The notes beneath the pieces were generated by a model. That model did no database searches. It saw only the letters and a list, made by a program, of their open reading frames with translations, and was not told where the DNA came from. Of a stretch of 64,000 nucleotides of DNA, positions 9,501-17,938 are shown in pieces (position 1 is the stretch's first letter; every line of letters begins with the position of its first letter). The position numbers and the translations under genes were made by a program. The DNA comes from Spirosoma profusum (GTDB lineage Bacteria; Bacteroidota; Bacteroidia; Cytophagales; Spirosomataceae), in the NCBI RefSeq assembly GCF_014699005.1, contig NZ_JACWZY010000008.1, positions 186,001 through 250,000 on the forward strand, written 5' to 3'.

Positions 9501-10281
9501 CTCAGGACGTAGTGATTCTTATGTACTCGCTACGAACTACATCGGTACGGTTAACAATGCCAGGAGTTACCGAATTCAGTTCGACGCAATCGCTTCAGGA
9601 GCCAACAAACGACTCCAGATTTATATTCGTCAGCGGGATTCCCCGTGGCAGGATTTAGCTATACGCACTACGTTGCTCATTGGCACGACTCGTCAAAGCT
9701 ATGAGGCAATCCTGACAGCGACTGCCGATCAGGCAAATACGCTAGCCATTTTTCAGGTTGATGAAGACGGCAAAACCCTTTGGATCGACAACGTAAGAAT
9801 GCAGGAAGTGACCACGACCCAAAAGAATCCGGACGATTATATCCGGCTCGTTTACAATGCAACCTCCCAAAACAGCAACGTATCCTTAACTGGAACGTAC
9901 CGGGATGCTAAGAATCAGGTGTATAGTGGACAAATTACGTTAACACCCTTTACGTCGGCCGTTTTATTTAAAGAAGAAGCTGGCGGTCGTCAGTCGGCGG
10001 ATGCTTCGGAATCGCTACAAAATAACGGTAGCCGAAAAAGTGAATTCAGAATTGTTTACCCAATACCTACGTATGATGAGTTTATGTTCGTAGCCGACGA
10101 TGAGGTGCAGACCATGCAGGTAATTGATTTGATGGGTCGGGATCGGCTAAAGCGTCAAGACATTCATCAGGGGCAATCACTACTATTTGGCAGTGAATTA
10201 CCCGCTGGTCAGTATCTATTGCACGTTCGCTATTCGGATGGGTCCCAGCGGGTAGAGAAGCTGTTAAAAGTCGGCCGGTAG
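6553..10281 (+). CDS. Secreted parallel beta-helix protein with three CBM-like modules and T9SS tail
   Basis: The protein is about 1242 residues. After a signal peptide (ending near WGQTN) comes a long right-handed parallel beta-helix (about residues 35-590), starting with the YYVASNGNDANDGRS motif common in pectate-lyase-like secreted proteins. Then come three tandem beta-sandwich modules of about 152-155 residues that resemble carbohydrate-binding modules (from residue about 631). The C-terminal tail begins around IVYPIPTYDEF and ends ...KLLKVGR, a type IX secretion sorting domain. The ATG at 6553 is chosen over the TTG at 6541 because it gives a compact signal peptide. It is probably a surface or released glycan-binding or lyase-like protein; catalytic residues cannot be assigned. 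The gene at 10490-13621 is a convergent paralogue. Confidence 0.85.
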   Translation: MSNLCNLKKGRRVWGWMVCGVLFSFVGLPWQVTWGQTNYYVASNGNDANDGRSTASPFQSLAKVNSLSLRAGDGILFRRGDTFQGTLLIRQSGSANAPIVVDAYGNGNKPVLAGSVSVSGWSSSGGNIWQASCPTCGSRVSGVYSNGSPLPLGRYPNLNTANKGYLTVQSHSGKTQLISQQGLSTNWTGGEVVVRPQKWIIDRAAITAQNGNTLTISNSSIYDISDGWGFFIQNHPATLDQSGEWYYNPATKIIQLYSQNNPSGQTITATAFDEAIRIENAAYVTIQNVTITQARVTNLYAINASNLTVSANDITRAGEDAIRIDGSGSNVLVQNNILYNANNNGFTISPYQNLTFRGNTVRNVGLTRGRSRSGDGQSIAFLAHTTANTLIENNIIDSIGYHGINFWINSTIQRNTVSNYCLTKSDGGGLYIRNGNKQSMGGINILSNIVYNAVGSPEGAPYDAYSGANGIYLDDCMQNATVQGNTVFNCTGIGIYLHATNNITLQGNTSFNNGEGQLMIGSNHGMCLARTNQLRDNIFVSKPANQLVARYESDQDDLTSYGTFDNNYYVRPFNDVSTIRAVNKSGSSVVGNDLALSEWQSRYQKDPNSKSSPVTYKSSTITGTGASRLNNTFTTNAENWSSWSSYGNGNVAQVAGSQSSTSPLDGGSLQVSFPTNSGRSDSYAIVTNNIGAVGRAKTYRLQFDAVALGTNKRLEVYIRQQNAPWQDISTRSILSVGPTRQHYDLNLTSTADEANTFVTFQVFEDGKTIWFDNVSLQEVGAAKVANTFTANSEGWSTWSLYGNSQVSQLPSGQLDGGSLQVNFPTSSGRSDSYAIVTNYINAVVRTRTYRVQFDAIASGAGKRLLVYLRQRDSPWQDVSARTTLTIGTTRQKYDLTLTATADEANTFALFQVDEDGKTVWFDNVTIQEVTAGAQRLSNTFTSGTEGWSSWGPYGNSQAIQTIGGQASTGQLDGGSLRISFPSSSGRSDSYVLATNYIGTVNNARSYRIQFDAIASGANKRLQIYIRQRDSPWQDLAIRTTLLIGTTRQSYEAILTATADQANTLAIFQVDEDGKTLWIDNVRMQEVTTTQKNPDDYIRLVYNATSQNSNVSLTGTYRDAKNQVYSGQITLTPFTSAVLFKEEAGGRQSADASESLQNNGSRKSEFRIVYPIPTYDEFMFVADDEVQTMQVIDLMGRDRLKRQDIHQGQSLLFGSELPAGQYLLHVRYSDGSQRVEKLLKVGR
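8443..9810 (+). repeat. Three tandem in-frame CBM-like modules
   Basis: The module begins with NTFT at 8443, 8908 and 9364, giving periods of 465 and 456 bp. The copies remain close at DNA level: the block GATGGCGGGAGCTTACAG recurs at copies 1 and 2, and GGACGTAGTGA recurs in all three. This points to recent internal duplication. The paralogue at 10490-13621 carries only one diverged copy. Confidence 0.9.
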
Positions 10282-10351
10282 CTCATAACGTATTTAACGT
10301 GAATAATGGATTGCCTAAGACGTAACTGCTTATTAATTGGGCTTTTTAATG

Positions 10352-10452
10352 CCTTTTGTGTCATCCTGACCAGCGGGAAGGATCTTAAAGCGTCCTGACC
10401 TGATTGTTAGGAAACGTTAAGATCCTTCCCGCTGGTCAGGATGACAAAAAGG
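10352..10452. repeat. Long inverted repeat between convergent genes
   Basis: The left arm (from CCTTTTGTGTCATCCTGACC at 10352) and the right arm (ending GGTCAGGATGACAAAAAGG near 10452) are almost perfectly complementary for about 35 bp around a loop of about 30 bp. The core GTCATCCTGA...AAGGATCTTA resembles an intergenic palindromic repeat I associate with Bacteroidota genomes. Lying between two convergent genes, it could act as a bidirectional terminator. Confidence 0.8.
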
Positions 10453-10489
10453 ACCATTATGGCAAGACGTTATTCACGTTATTTAGTTA

Positions 10490-13400
10490 CTATCGACTTT
10501 GTTTAATTAGTTTCACCGCCCGTTGTTCACCAGTTTTGTACTTGATAATCAACAGATAATACGCATCCGGCAAGGCTTGACCAAATCGAACGGTTTGTCC
10601 TTGCCGGATGGTATCCAGAGTAAACCGTTCACGACCTAGTATATCCATCAGCCGAACGTTTACAATGTCATCTTCAGCGACATATGTGAATTCGTCAGGT
10701 GTTGGGTTTGGATAAATCCGGCTTGGTTCAATCAGCGCGTTCGGCAAGGTAATAGCTGTAACAAGTCCAGCGACTGGCGTGTCAATGACCAACGTATTAT
10801 CAACCTGTAAGACTACAGAAGCCTGATCGTCTTCGCCATCCTCCGTCCCGGAATCTGGGGTACTGCTGGGGTCTGCATACGTACTGGCTACTACTTGAGC
10901 CGCCAGAATATACTGGCCTGATTTGATGGGTTTAACCCGAAAAACGAACGTAGTATCGGTTAGTAATTGCTGGGCCATACCGGTTAAAACGCTATCTATA
11001 ATTGGTACACCTACCTGATTTACAGCAATCAGATTGGCTGGTAATTGACAACTCCATTTTACCTGATTGGCAAGCGACGTACGATTGGTCGATACGTTAT
11101 GCAAAGTAAGAGAAACAGAAGTAACCTCGCCCAGGTGTAATGAAGGCTTTGCCGAACGTAGTGAAAGACGAATATCGACGGGGGGTAAGGTATCCCGCAA
11201 AAGAACAGCCGACGCAAACGGCTTTAACGTGATTTGGCGGGCATAGTAATGATTTTTAACATCCCGATAAGGCTCATGAAGAACGACGATGCTATCGGCT
11301 TGAGTAGGATTAAACGCTAACCGGATATAATCGTCGGGATTAACGCGCTCGATGGTAGCCTCCTGGAAATGAATATTATACAACCAAACAGGCTGTTCAT
11401 CCTCACTCACCTGAAACGTTAGTAAAGCATCCGCTTCGTCGGCCAGGGCAGTAAACGCAAATTCATAATGTTTACGGGTCGAACCAGCCAGAAACTCATA
11501 ACGTTTGGATAAATCCTTGTACGGAGCCTTTCGTTGCCGAATAAACACAACAAGGTTTTTATCAGCAGGAGCTGCTACGTCAAACTGAACCAGATAATTT
11601 CTCGATTTGGTAACGCTCTGGATACCTTTATAGACCAAGGCATAGGAATCGGAATGGCCCGATGAATTGGCAAATTTAACCGTTAGGCTACTACTGCTCG
11701 TATTCCAGTTTACCCGACCGTTATTATATACACTCCAGGTATCCCAACCATCTGGGTCTGTTATGGGTGAACTGCCGATACGAAACGAATTACTTAAATG
11801 TTTGACAACGTAATCCTTATAGGTAATTGGACTGGGCCAGGAGGTAAGATCTTCACTAAACTGCTTCTGCCACTGACTGACGTTTAAATCACTTACTACA
11901 GACTGGTTATAAACGGCTCGAATCGTCGACAAATCATTAAATGGCCGGGCGTAGTAATTGTGATTCATACTACCGAAACTCCTTAAATCATCCTCGCCCG
12001 ATATATAGGCAACAACCGGCTGTGCAGCGGTTTTCGCCAGGAAAATATTCTGATTAAATGTGTTGTTGCGGGGCTTGCAGGGAATGTCATAATTATATAG
12101 AATAAGCTGACCCACCGCATTGTTGAAACAAGTATTGCGGATCAGATTGACATGGTTAACGGAGTGCAGATAAATACCCAACCCCTGACAGTCAGTAATG
12201 GTATTTTCCACCAAATCCACCCCTGTAACGCAGTCGTCCAGAAAAATGCCGTGTGCCCCACCAATTACAGTACTGGATAAGCCGCCCGGAGTTCCAATTC
12301 CTTTACTGATAATATTCGATTCGATACGCGTGCTATCCGAGGGTAATTGCGGGCCATTCCAGAGGTAAATCCCCCCTCCGTCCGTTTTCGTCATACAGAA
12401 ATTGGCAATTAGATTCTGGCGGATTATGGACTTGCTTTGAACCGATATGCCGATGTACCCAACACTATCTATAGTGTTGTTTTCAATGAGCGTACCTCGT
12501 TTAGCAAAGGATTGAAACGCAATAAATTGCCCATCGCCACTTTTACCCTGACCCGGCAATAAGCCCGTCCGGCGGATACTGTTTTTTCGGAAGATAACAT
12601 CCTGGTAACTACCAATGTAGAACCCATTGTTATTGCTATTGATAATCCGACAATTCTCGACGCGAATATGGCTGCCCTCACCCTGAATGACTACGCCATC
12701 TTCGCCCGAGTCCGTAAAATCATTGTCGTTTACTACAAGATTTGAGGTATTCAGTGCCTTTAAATTATACGAGCGAGCCTGGGTGATCCGTAGATTCTGA
12801 ATACGTATAAATTTTACATTCGTTACGTCAATAACCTGATCCTGAACCGTTGCGGTGATCAGTTGCTGATTCGGATTTCCCTGATTGCTGTAAAGCTGCA
12901 AACTAGAATTGGCTGGATTATAATACCACTCGCCCGGCCGATCCAACGTAGCAGGGTGTTTCTGCATAAAGAACCCCCACCCATCGGTCAGGTTGTATGA
13001 AGAAGAATTGTTGAGTAAAAGCGTATTCCCAGTCTGCTTGGTTACTGTGGCCCGGTCAATAATCCAATACGTAGGACGTACTACCACTTCTGCACCTGTC
13101 CAGTCTGTCGTTAGATTTTCCTGGCTGGTTAGTTGATTCATCCCTACGTGTGTCTGTACCGTAAGGCTTCCACGATTTGAGTCATCAGCATTCGGGTACC
13201 GTCCCAGGGGTTGGGCCAGTCCATTCAGATAAACTCCCGTTACCCTGTTACCACAGGCTGCGCATTGGGCCTGCCAGACATTTCCTCTGACTTGTATCCA
13301 ATTTTGAACGGGTACTGAACCAGCTAGAACAGGCTTTGGACCATTGCCATAAGCATCGAAACGTATCGGCTTACCTAAACTTCCTGATTGTTTAATCTGC

Positions 13401-13621
13401 AAAGTACCCCGGAACGTATCGCCCCGACGAAATAGAACCGCATCATCAGCCCCTAAAACTAAGCTGTTTACCCGACCAAGACTCTGAAACGGACGGTCGA
13501 TTGAACGACCGTCGTTGGTATCATTTCCATTGCTGGCAACGTAGTAGGTCGTTTGGGCCCGGCTACTAAACGTCCCTACAACAAATGCAACCAGCAGTCC
13601 GTAACGAATTAACTGTTTCAT
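10490..13621 (-). CDS. Secreted parallel beta-helix protein, one CBM-like module, T9SS tail
   Basis: This is a 1043-residue paralogue of the 6553-10281 product. It has a signal peptide (MKQLIRYGLLVAFVVGTFSS, then RAQ), a beta-helix region opening with TTYYVASNGNDTNDGRS, one CBM-like module (about residues 611-755), an Ig/CARDB-like segment (about 830-940) and a C-terminal sorting domain from SRIYPNPTPDEF to KLIKQSR. The open frame extends upstream to 13720, but that would overlap the response regulator that ends at 13648. The ATG at 13619-13621 gives a textbook signal peptide, so it is chosen. It follows the regulator by 26 bp and may share its transcript. A type IX-exported carbohydrate-active or adhesive role is inferred; no catalytic residues are identified. 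Confidence 0.83.
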   Translation of the reverse strand: MKQLIRYGLLVAFVVGTFSSRAQTTYYVASNGNDTNDGRSIDRPFQSLGRVNSLVLGADDAVLFRRGDTFRGTLQIKQSGSLGKPIRFDAYGNGPKPVLAGSVPVQNWIQVRGNVWQAQCAACGNRVTGVYLNGLAQPLGRYPNADDSNRGSLTVQTHVGMNQLTSQENLTTDWTGAEVVVRPTYWIIDRATVTKQTGNTLLLNNSSSYNLTDGWGFFMQKHPATLDRPGEWYYNPANSSLQLYSNQGNPNQQLITATVQDQVIDVTNVKFIRIQNLRITQARSYNLKALNTSNLVVNDNDFTDSGEDGVVIQGEGSHIRVENCRIINSNNNGFYIGSYQDVIFRKNSIRRTGLLPGQGKSGDGQFIAFQSFAKRGTLIENNTIDSVGYIGISVQSKSIIRQNLIANFCMTKTDGGGIYLWNGPQLPSDSTRIESNIISKGIGTPGGLSSTVIGGAHGIFLDDCVTGVDLVENTITDCQGLGIYLHSVNHVNLIRNTCFNNAVGQLILYNYDIPCKPRNNTFNQNIFLAKTAAQPVVAYISGEDDLRSFGSMNHNYYARPFNDLSTIRAVYNQSVVSDLNVSQWQKQFSEDLTSWPSPITYKDYVVKHLSNSFRIGSSPITDPDGWDTWSVYNNGRVNWNTSSSSLTVKFANSSGHSDSYALVYKGIQSVTKSRNYLVQFDVAAPADKNLVVFIRQRKAPYKDLSKRYEFLAGSTRKHYEFAFTALADEADALLTFQVSEDEQPVWLYNIHFQEATIERVNPDDYIRLAFNPTQADSIVVLHEPYRDVKNHYYARQITLKPFASAVLLRDTLPPVDIRLSLRSAKPSLHLGEVTSVSLTLHNVSTNRTSLANQVKWSCQLPANLIAVNQVGVPIIDSVLTGMAQQLLTDTTFVFRVKPIKSGQYILAAQVVASTYADPSSTPDSGTEDGEDDQASVVLQVDNTLVIDTPVAGLVTAITLPNALIEPSRIYPNPTPDEFTYVAEDDIVNVRLMDILGRERFTLDTIRQGQTVRFGQALPDAYYLLIIKYKTGEQRAVKLIKQSR

Positions 13622-13647
13622 GGACTCATACACGATTGCTGTCATAA

Positions 13648-14115
13648 TTACTGGGGAAGTAAAGGAAGCGTAACAATTTCCCACCAGTAGCGCCGGAAGG
13701 TATAAAAGTAGTTGAGCCATTCGTGGTAGCTTCCCGGTTTAATAATGTAGGAAGCTGCATTTAAGGCATAAGCCGCTGAAATTATTTCTACGTCCTCCGA
13801 TGCACTTAGCATGATGACGGGCGGCTTTCGATAAAACTGGTGCTGTTTAATAAACTCCAGCAGCGCAAACCCATCTTCCTTACGGGGCAGATACAAATCA
13901 GACAAAATCATCCTGGGCACTTTAGCAACATCCATGGCCTGCATTTCCAGATAGGCGATGGCCTGCGCTGTGTTATTAATCCAGATTGGCTCTACTTCGG
14001 GAAAACACTGCTTCAGAACAGCGCGAATAATGAGCCATTGATCAGCGTTATCTTCGACGATCAAAATAGGAACCTGAAGTCCCTTTCGGCGCCGTGGGGT
14101 TGGAAGCTTAGCCAT
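13648..14115 (-). CDS. Single-domain response regulator (REC only)
   Basis: This 155-residue protein consists of one receiver domain with a basic N-terminal extension (PRRRKG). The acidic pair is E21 and D22, the phospho-acceptor is D73 in ILSDLYLP, the switch Ser is S104 in MLSAS and the invariant lysine is K126 in IIKP. There is no output domain, so it would act by protein contact or as a phosphorelay step. The fold matches the Rcp1-like REC proteins common in Bacteroidota. No histidine kinase lies next to it. It sits between the Ppx-like gene and the beta-helix gene on the same strand, with gaps of 38 and 26 bp, which suggests an operon. Confidence 0.9.
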   Translation of the reverse strand: MAKLPTPRRRKGLQVPILIVEDNADQWLIIRAVLKQCFPEVEPIWINNTAQAIAYLEMQAMDVAKVPRMILSDLYLPRKEDGFALLEFIKQHQFYRKPPVIMLSASEDVEIISAAYALNAASYIIKPGSYHEWLNYFYTFRRYWWEIVTLPLLPQ

Positions 14116-14153
14116 TAATTTTTATGCGTTTTCAAGAATTCGACTTGTATTGT

Positions 14154-15611
14154 TTATCGGGTATACATTGCCCCTTTGGCAATGGTTGATTCGTACTCAT
14201 AATTTATTGTCTCCAGAAACTTTCCGGTCACCCAGCTAATCCCGGCGTTGCGCACAAAAACAAACCGTTTTGGGCTTGCCTCCGAATGATAGGCCGTCAC
14301 CAAAGCAGATAGCCACAGTGCACCCGTAATCAATTGTTTTTCATTGAGTTGATTTTGTGCCGTTGTTACGTCTTTCTCCGCCCGATTCCGTAAATCAGGG
14401 TTTGTAATGCTACGTAGATCCGGTTGAATGAGGCTTTTGTAGTCCGTCAGCACAGCGCGTTTGAATCGCTCAACATCTTCTATCGAAATCGGAACCGCAG
14501 CCAGATTGGCTTTATCGGGGTACAAATAGGCCACTAATGCCTGGGTGATATCACCGCCTAAGCCCACCGTGCTACGTTGTTGCAGGCTCAAATCCCGGTT
14601 ACTCTGATAAGGGCTAAGTACCGAGTCCGCTACGTTCTTAACGATACGTTGTGCTTCCCGGCGGAAAGCATCCATATTCGAAGACCGTTTGCCTTCGATG
14701 CGGCTCACCAACGTAGTAATGCCAATCGGAATCGTAACAGCATGAAAAGATTTGTTGGCCCCCGTATAATTCCGGCGACTTGCCTCGCGGTCAAAATAGC
14801 CGCCCATGGTTTGCGTACTCCCCAGATTCAGCGCCGACGTAGTAGGCCATACTTTACGAGGCAAGGTACCAATCGTAAACAGTTCGGCTTCACGGGCGGG
14901 CGTCAACGTAGTATCTATACGTAACGTTGTGTTGGGCAATACGCGCGATAGTTGCTGATAAAGCGCCTGTTGTCGTAAAGGCGTCTGACCTAAATCGTCG
15001 TCAAGGTCACTACTAAACACGATGAAAATACGTTCGCTGGGAATGTTATAGCGACTAATCGAATCCAGACCGACACGTAGCGCATCCCGACCGGGTGTGA
15101 TTGCATTCGACGCATTGGCATAAAGCAGCGGACTGTTCGGAATGTCGAACGTTGTTTTAATCTCCTTTTCGTAAAAGTCACTTTCGTACTTCGTTTTGAA
15201 GATCGCTACCCGAACCGCAGTTTTACTGACCTGAATGCCAGCATATACGTTTTTGCCGGATATATTCCGGATGATTTCATTGACTCCCCAGCCGCTGGCC
15301 ACATACTTGAGCTTTGTGTATTGGGTCCGGGCTAATTCCAGGTAACGTATCGCGGTAGCTGTGTCTTTTATGTCATTATAAGAGAGCCCTAATAGCTCGT
15401 TGGCTACAGCTTCCCAGTATAGATTCTTCGACTGAACAGCGGGCATGGCACGTAGTAACAGGCTAATTGATTCCTGCGATTTGTCGACCTCCCGGAGGGT
15501 ATTGGCCAGTTTGATATAGTGTACGGCCTGTAGGGCACTCTTTGCCTGTTGTGCAAATAAAGGCGTAAGACAAAAAATAGCCAGCACCAATGAGATAATG
15601 ATGTGTTTCAT
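14154..15611 (-). CDS. Secreted TPR protein with degenerate Ppx/GppA-like domain
   Basis: The 485-residue protein has a signal peptide (MKHIIISLVLAIFCLTPLFA, cleavage near AQQ), then a helical TPR-like region (about 28-105), then a domain resembling exopolyphosphatase/GppA (about 120-400). Matches to Ppx landmarks are a phosphate-1-like YAGIQVSKTAVRVAIF, AREAELFTIG for the EEEA.L region, ALNLGSTQT for DIGGGST, VTIPIGITTL for the PLGAV segment, and TVGLGGDI for the late GGT loop. Key acidic residues are changed (Asp to Gln/Val and Asp to Asn), so catalysis is doubtful. An ASKHA-type fold in an exported protein is odd because ATP is absent there. It lies 16 bp from the next upstream gene, so an operon is likely. 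Its function is unknown. Confidence 0.65.
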   Translation of the reverse strand: MKHIIISLVLAIFCLTPLFAQQAKSALQAVHYIKLANTLREVDKSQESISLLLRAMPAVQSKNLYWEAVANELLGLSYNDIKDTATAIRYLELARTQYTKLKYVASGWGVNEIIRNISGKNVYAGIQVSKTAVRVAIFKTKYESDFYEKEIKTTFDIPNSPLLYANASNAITPGRDALRVGLDSISRYNIPSERIFIVFSSDLDDDLGQTPLRQQALYQQLSRVLPNTTLRIDTTLTPAREAELFTIGTLPRKVWPTTSALNLGSTQTMGGYFDREASRRNYTGANKSFHAVTIPIGITTLVSRIEGKRSSNMDAFRREAQRIVKNVADSVLSPYQSNRDLSLQQRSTVGLGGDITQALVAYLYPDKANLAAVPISIEDVERFKRAVLTDYKSLIQPDLRSITNPDLRNRAEKDVTTAQNQLNEKQLITGALWLSALVTAYHSEASPKRFVFVRNAGISWVTGKFLETINYEYESTIAKGAMYTR

Positions 15612-15627
15612 AGTATCGAGTAATTAT

Positions 15628-16800
15628 TTAATTAAAGGAGGGGCTGTTCAGTACCCGTTCTAGTTCACTTTCCTGATTTGAGGGAATAGTAGTTTGTCGG
15701 TTAGACTGCACAACAACTGGCTTACTGCCGTCTTTATCAGAAGTGGACACTGGCTTTTTTACCTCACGGGAATCAACCACCGCCTGCTGTTCGCTCGACG
15801 TAGTGACCATAAGCTCATCGGCTTCTGCCCGGTTCGATGATGAGCGCGTTTCGGTTGGGGCCGCTTTCTTACTTTTTTTCTGCACCCGTGCTGGCTTACT
15901 CAGTGAATTGCCGGATGCTGCTGCAACCTTGGTTGGACTCAACTGCCAATCAGGCGTCTTGACACGTTCCTGATTTATAGCCACTTCCTGACAAAGAGAA
16001 GGAAAGTACTGGCACCGTTTGCTATACCCTGCAAGGGCCAAACTGCCTACCAATACCAATGAACCTAACCCCACCCAAAGTCTTTTCAGAGCCGATTGAT
16101 TGGGACGTTGCAGCATACCCGGCAGAAGTCCGGTTGTACGCGCCGTTAGCGTAACCGATCTTGTTTCCGAATCACTTTGAAGCAGCAACTGCCCACTGTG
16201 CGTGCCGGGTTTACTGGATACGTAGCGTACATGGACATACGTACCGGTGGTTGAGGGAGTGAAGGTTAAAGCCGATCCGAATTTGGGGCGACTATCACTG
16301 GCTATCTGGAAAACGTCAGGTGCATCGGTAGTAAGCGTCACCGTCTCCCCGGCCTGTTGCGGGGTAATGGTAACAATCAAAAAACTGGGTTTGCCGGATG
16401 GCGTTGGCGCAAAAGTTAGCGTAGGTTGATCACCCATTAACGCAGCCGTTTTCGAACGCTCCACAGCGGTTGAGGTAGCCGCTATCGTCAGGATAACCGA
16501 TTCATCCACTGAGTTTTGAATAACAATTTTACCGTCGGCAGATTGGTCGTCGCGGCTCATTACGGTCACGGTACCATTCGCCAGCCAACTGCCGTTTGCC
16601 TGCTGTTTATACTCAAACGTATGCTCGCGCCCGACCTGATTCGTCAGCGACGTAGTTAACAGATAGCCCGCCGATGCACTAACAACCAACCAGCCAGGCG
16701 CTACGTTGGTAGTAAGTACCGATTCAATCGAAAAGGTATACGCCTTATTTCGAAAATCGCTGGTACTGATCGTTGTTTGAATCGGTTTGGAAATGGGCAT
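15628..16800 (-). CDS. Single-pass membrane protein with Ig-like regions and basic C-terminal tail
   Basis: I do not recognise a named family in this 390-residue protein. It has no signal peptide. Residues about 1-225 are beta-rich and look like two Ig-type sandwiches (patterns such as PGWLVVSASAG and SGQLLLQSDSETRSVTLTA). One transmembrane helix follows (about 242-262, VGLGSLVLVGSLALAG). After it comes a short CQYFPSLC cysteine pair and a low-complexity Lys/Ser/Thr-rich tail that looks disordered. Basic residues before the helix favour an N-in orientation. It is the first gene of a minus-strand set with the Ppx-like, response regulator and beta-helix genes, and the gap to the Ppx-like gene is only 16 bp. 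Confidence 0.6.
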   Translation of the reverse strand: MPISKPIQTTISTSDFRNKAYTFSIESVLTTNVAPGWLVVSASAGYLLTTSLTNQVGREHTFEYKQQANGSWLANGTVTVMSRDDQSADGKIVIQNSVDESVILTIAATSTAVERSKTAALMGDQPTLTFAPTPSGKPSFLIVTITPQQAGETVTLTTDAPDVFQIASDSRPKFGSALTFTPSTTGTYVHVRYVSSKPGTHSGQLLLQSDSETRSVTLTARTTGLLPGMLQRPNQSALKRLWVGLGSLVLVGSLALAGYSKRCQYFPSLCQEVAINQERVKTPDWQLSPTKVAAASGNSLSKPARVQKKSKKAAPTETRSSSNRAEADELMVTTSSEQQAVVDSREVKKPVSTSDKDGSKPVVVQSNRQTTIPSNQESELERVLNSPSFN

Positions 16801-17043
16801 CGTATTGTAATTATTTAAAGAAAGTAAACGCTGAATCGAGGGAGTTGCACCAAACAGTAAACAATTATCATTGTAGATCTATCTAGTAACTAGTTCTTAA
16901 TTCATTGACTGTTAAACCATATCTACTGTATACTGTAAAGAAGTGCTTAGGTAATGTTAGCTAGTGGGGCCCGGCCATGCTACGTACTATCAAAACTATA
17001 AGTGATCTGACCTCGTACATAGCTACTTATTCAACAACTCTAT

Positions 17044-17379
17044 ATGGAAAGTATTCATCTAATCGGGCATCCAAATCCAGTTCTTATCAGTTCAATAGTA
17101 TGGCTGGAAGGCGAAGCGAATTATACACGCGTCCATTATCAAAGTGGCGGATTCTCAATCGTTACGCAGTCGTTACATTGGTTTGAGCAGCATCTCAATT
17201 TTGTACGAATCCATCGCTCTGCGATCATTAACCCAATCTATGTTCAGGAATTTGTTCAGAAACGGGGACGGTCAGGCTGGGTCCGGCTAGTAGACGATCG
17301 GGTTATGCCTGTATCCCGGAACCGACTTGAACATACGGCTTCCCGACTCATTCAGGAAACTAATTTTTTAACTTCCTGA
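17044..17379 (+). CDS. Stand-alone LytTR DNA-binding protein
   Basis: The 111-residue protein is one LytTR domain without a receiver domain. Landmarks are IVWLEGEANYTRVHY (the 'I.yie...nY..v' start), FVRIHRSAIINPIYV (the 'f.riHrs.lvN...I' core) and the end VMPVSRNRLE, similar to 'lpvSr.y...'. LytTR proteins bind promoter DNA and often control exopolysaccharide and secretion genes. It is divergent from the 16800 gene set and lies upstream of the glycosyltransferase and exopolysaccharide genes, so it could regulate either; that is inference. A terminator follows directly. A second LytTR protein is at 52790-53131. Confidence 0.85.
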   Translation: MESIHLIGHPNPVLISSIVWLEGEANYTRVHYQSGGFSIVTQSLHWFEQHLNFVRIHRSAIINPIYVQEFVQKRGRSGWVRLVDDRVMPVSRNRLEHTASRLIQETNFLTS

Positions 17380-17388
17380 GTCTGCTGC

Positions 17389-17432
17389 CAGGCCAACGTA
17401 ATACGTTTACTAAGTAGTACGTTGGCCTGTTT
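17389..17432 (+). terminator. Intrinsic terminator after the LytTR gene
   Basis: CAGGCCAACGTA (17389-17400) pairs perfectly with TACGTTGGCCTG (17418-17429), followed by TTTA. It lies 10 bp after the LytTR stop codon. Confidence 0.75.
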
Positions 17433-17938
17433 ACTATGCCACGATTCGTGCTGATGTTATCAGCGTAGTGGAAACCTACTTTACCCCAGATCAATAGTGA
17501 ATTTACTGTCATTGATTGCATGACAAATATACTTTAACCACTATGAGTATGTTTTAGTAAATTTCCTATTGGGTAATACACGGAATGGTGCAAATGAATG
17601 CCTAATTAATTCAATATATTTGTTACCTTTTCAGTATATTTATCAATCAAAAAGATTCAATAACTCTTCAATGAACACATAATTAATGTTCATGTTAAAA
17701 ATTGAATTGCCTTAGTAGCTTTCACAAAAGTCATTTTTTAAAACTACCGTCCCATATTTATTGTAGAAATAGTAGCGAATACAAACTTGAAATGAGGGTA
17801 TTTTATCAACCTTCATACGTAGTGCTACGTCAGGAGAATCAGCTTTTTCCGCCTGTATTTTGCGAATTAAGTCCTAACCTGTCCGACCCATTTATCAAAC
17901 TACTGGAAGCACTACGTAGTAATTTAATTGCTCAATCT
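17433..17938. other. AT-rich leader region before the glycosyltransferase
   Basis: About 500 bp. The downstream gene's frame stays open from 17702, but residues translated from there look unlike protein and sit in AT-rich DNA, so I treat this as untranslated. It probably holds a promoter, and no exact TAnnTTTG box with a proper -33 was found. Confidence 0.4.

Noticed and set aside
13622-13720. Longer N-terminus of the second beta-helix protein
   Set aside because: It would overlap the response regulator and would bury the signal peptide.
17702-17938. N-terminal extension of the glycosyltransferase
   Set aside because: The extra residues have no family match and the ATG at 17939 aligns with the usual GT start.
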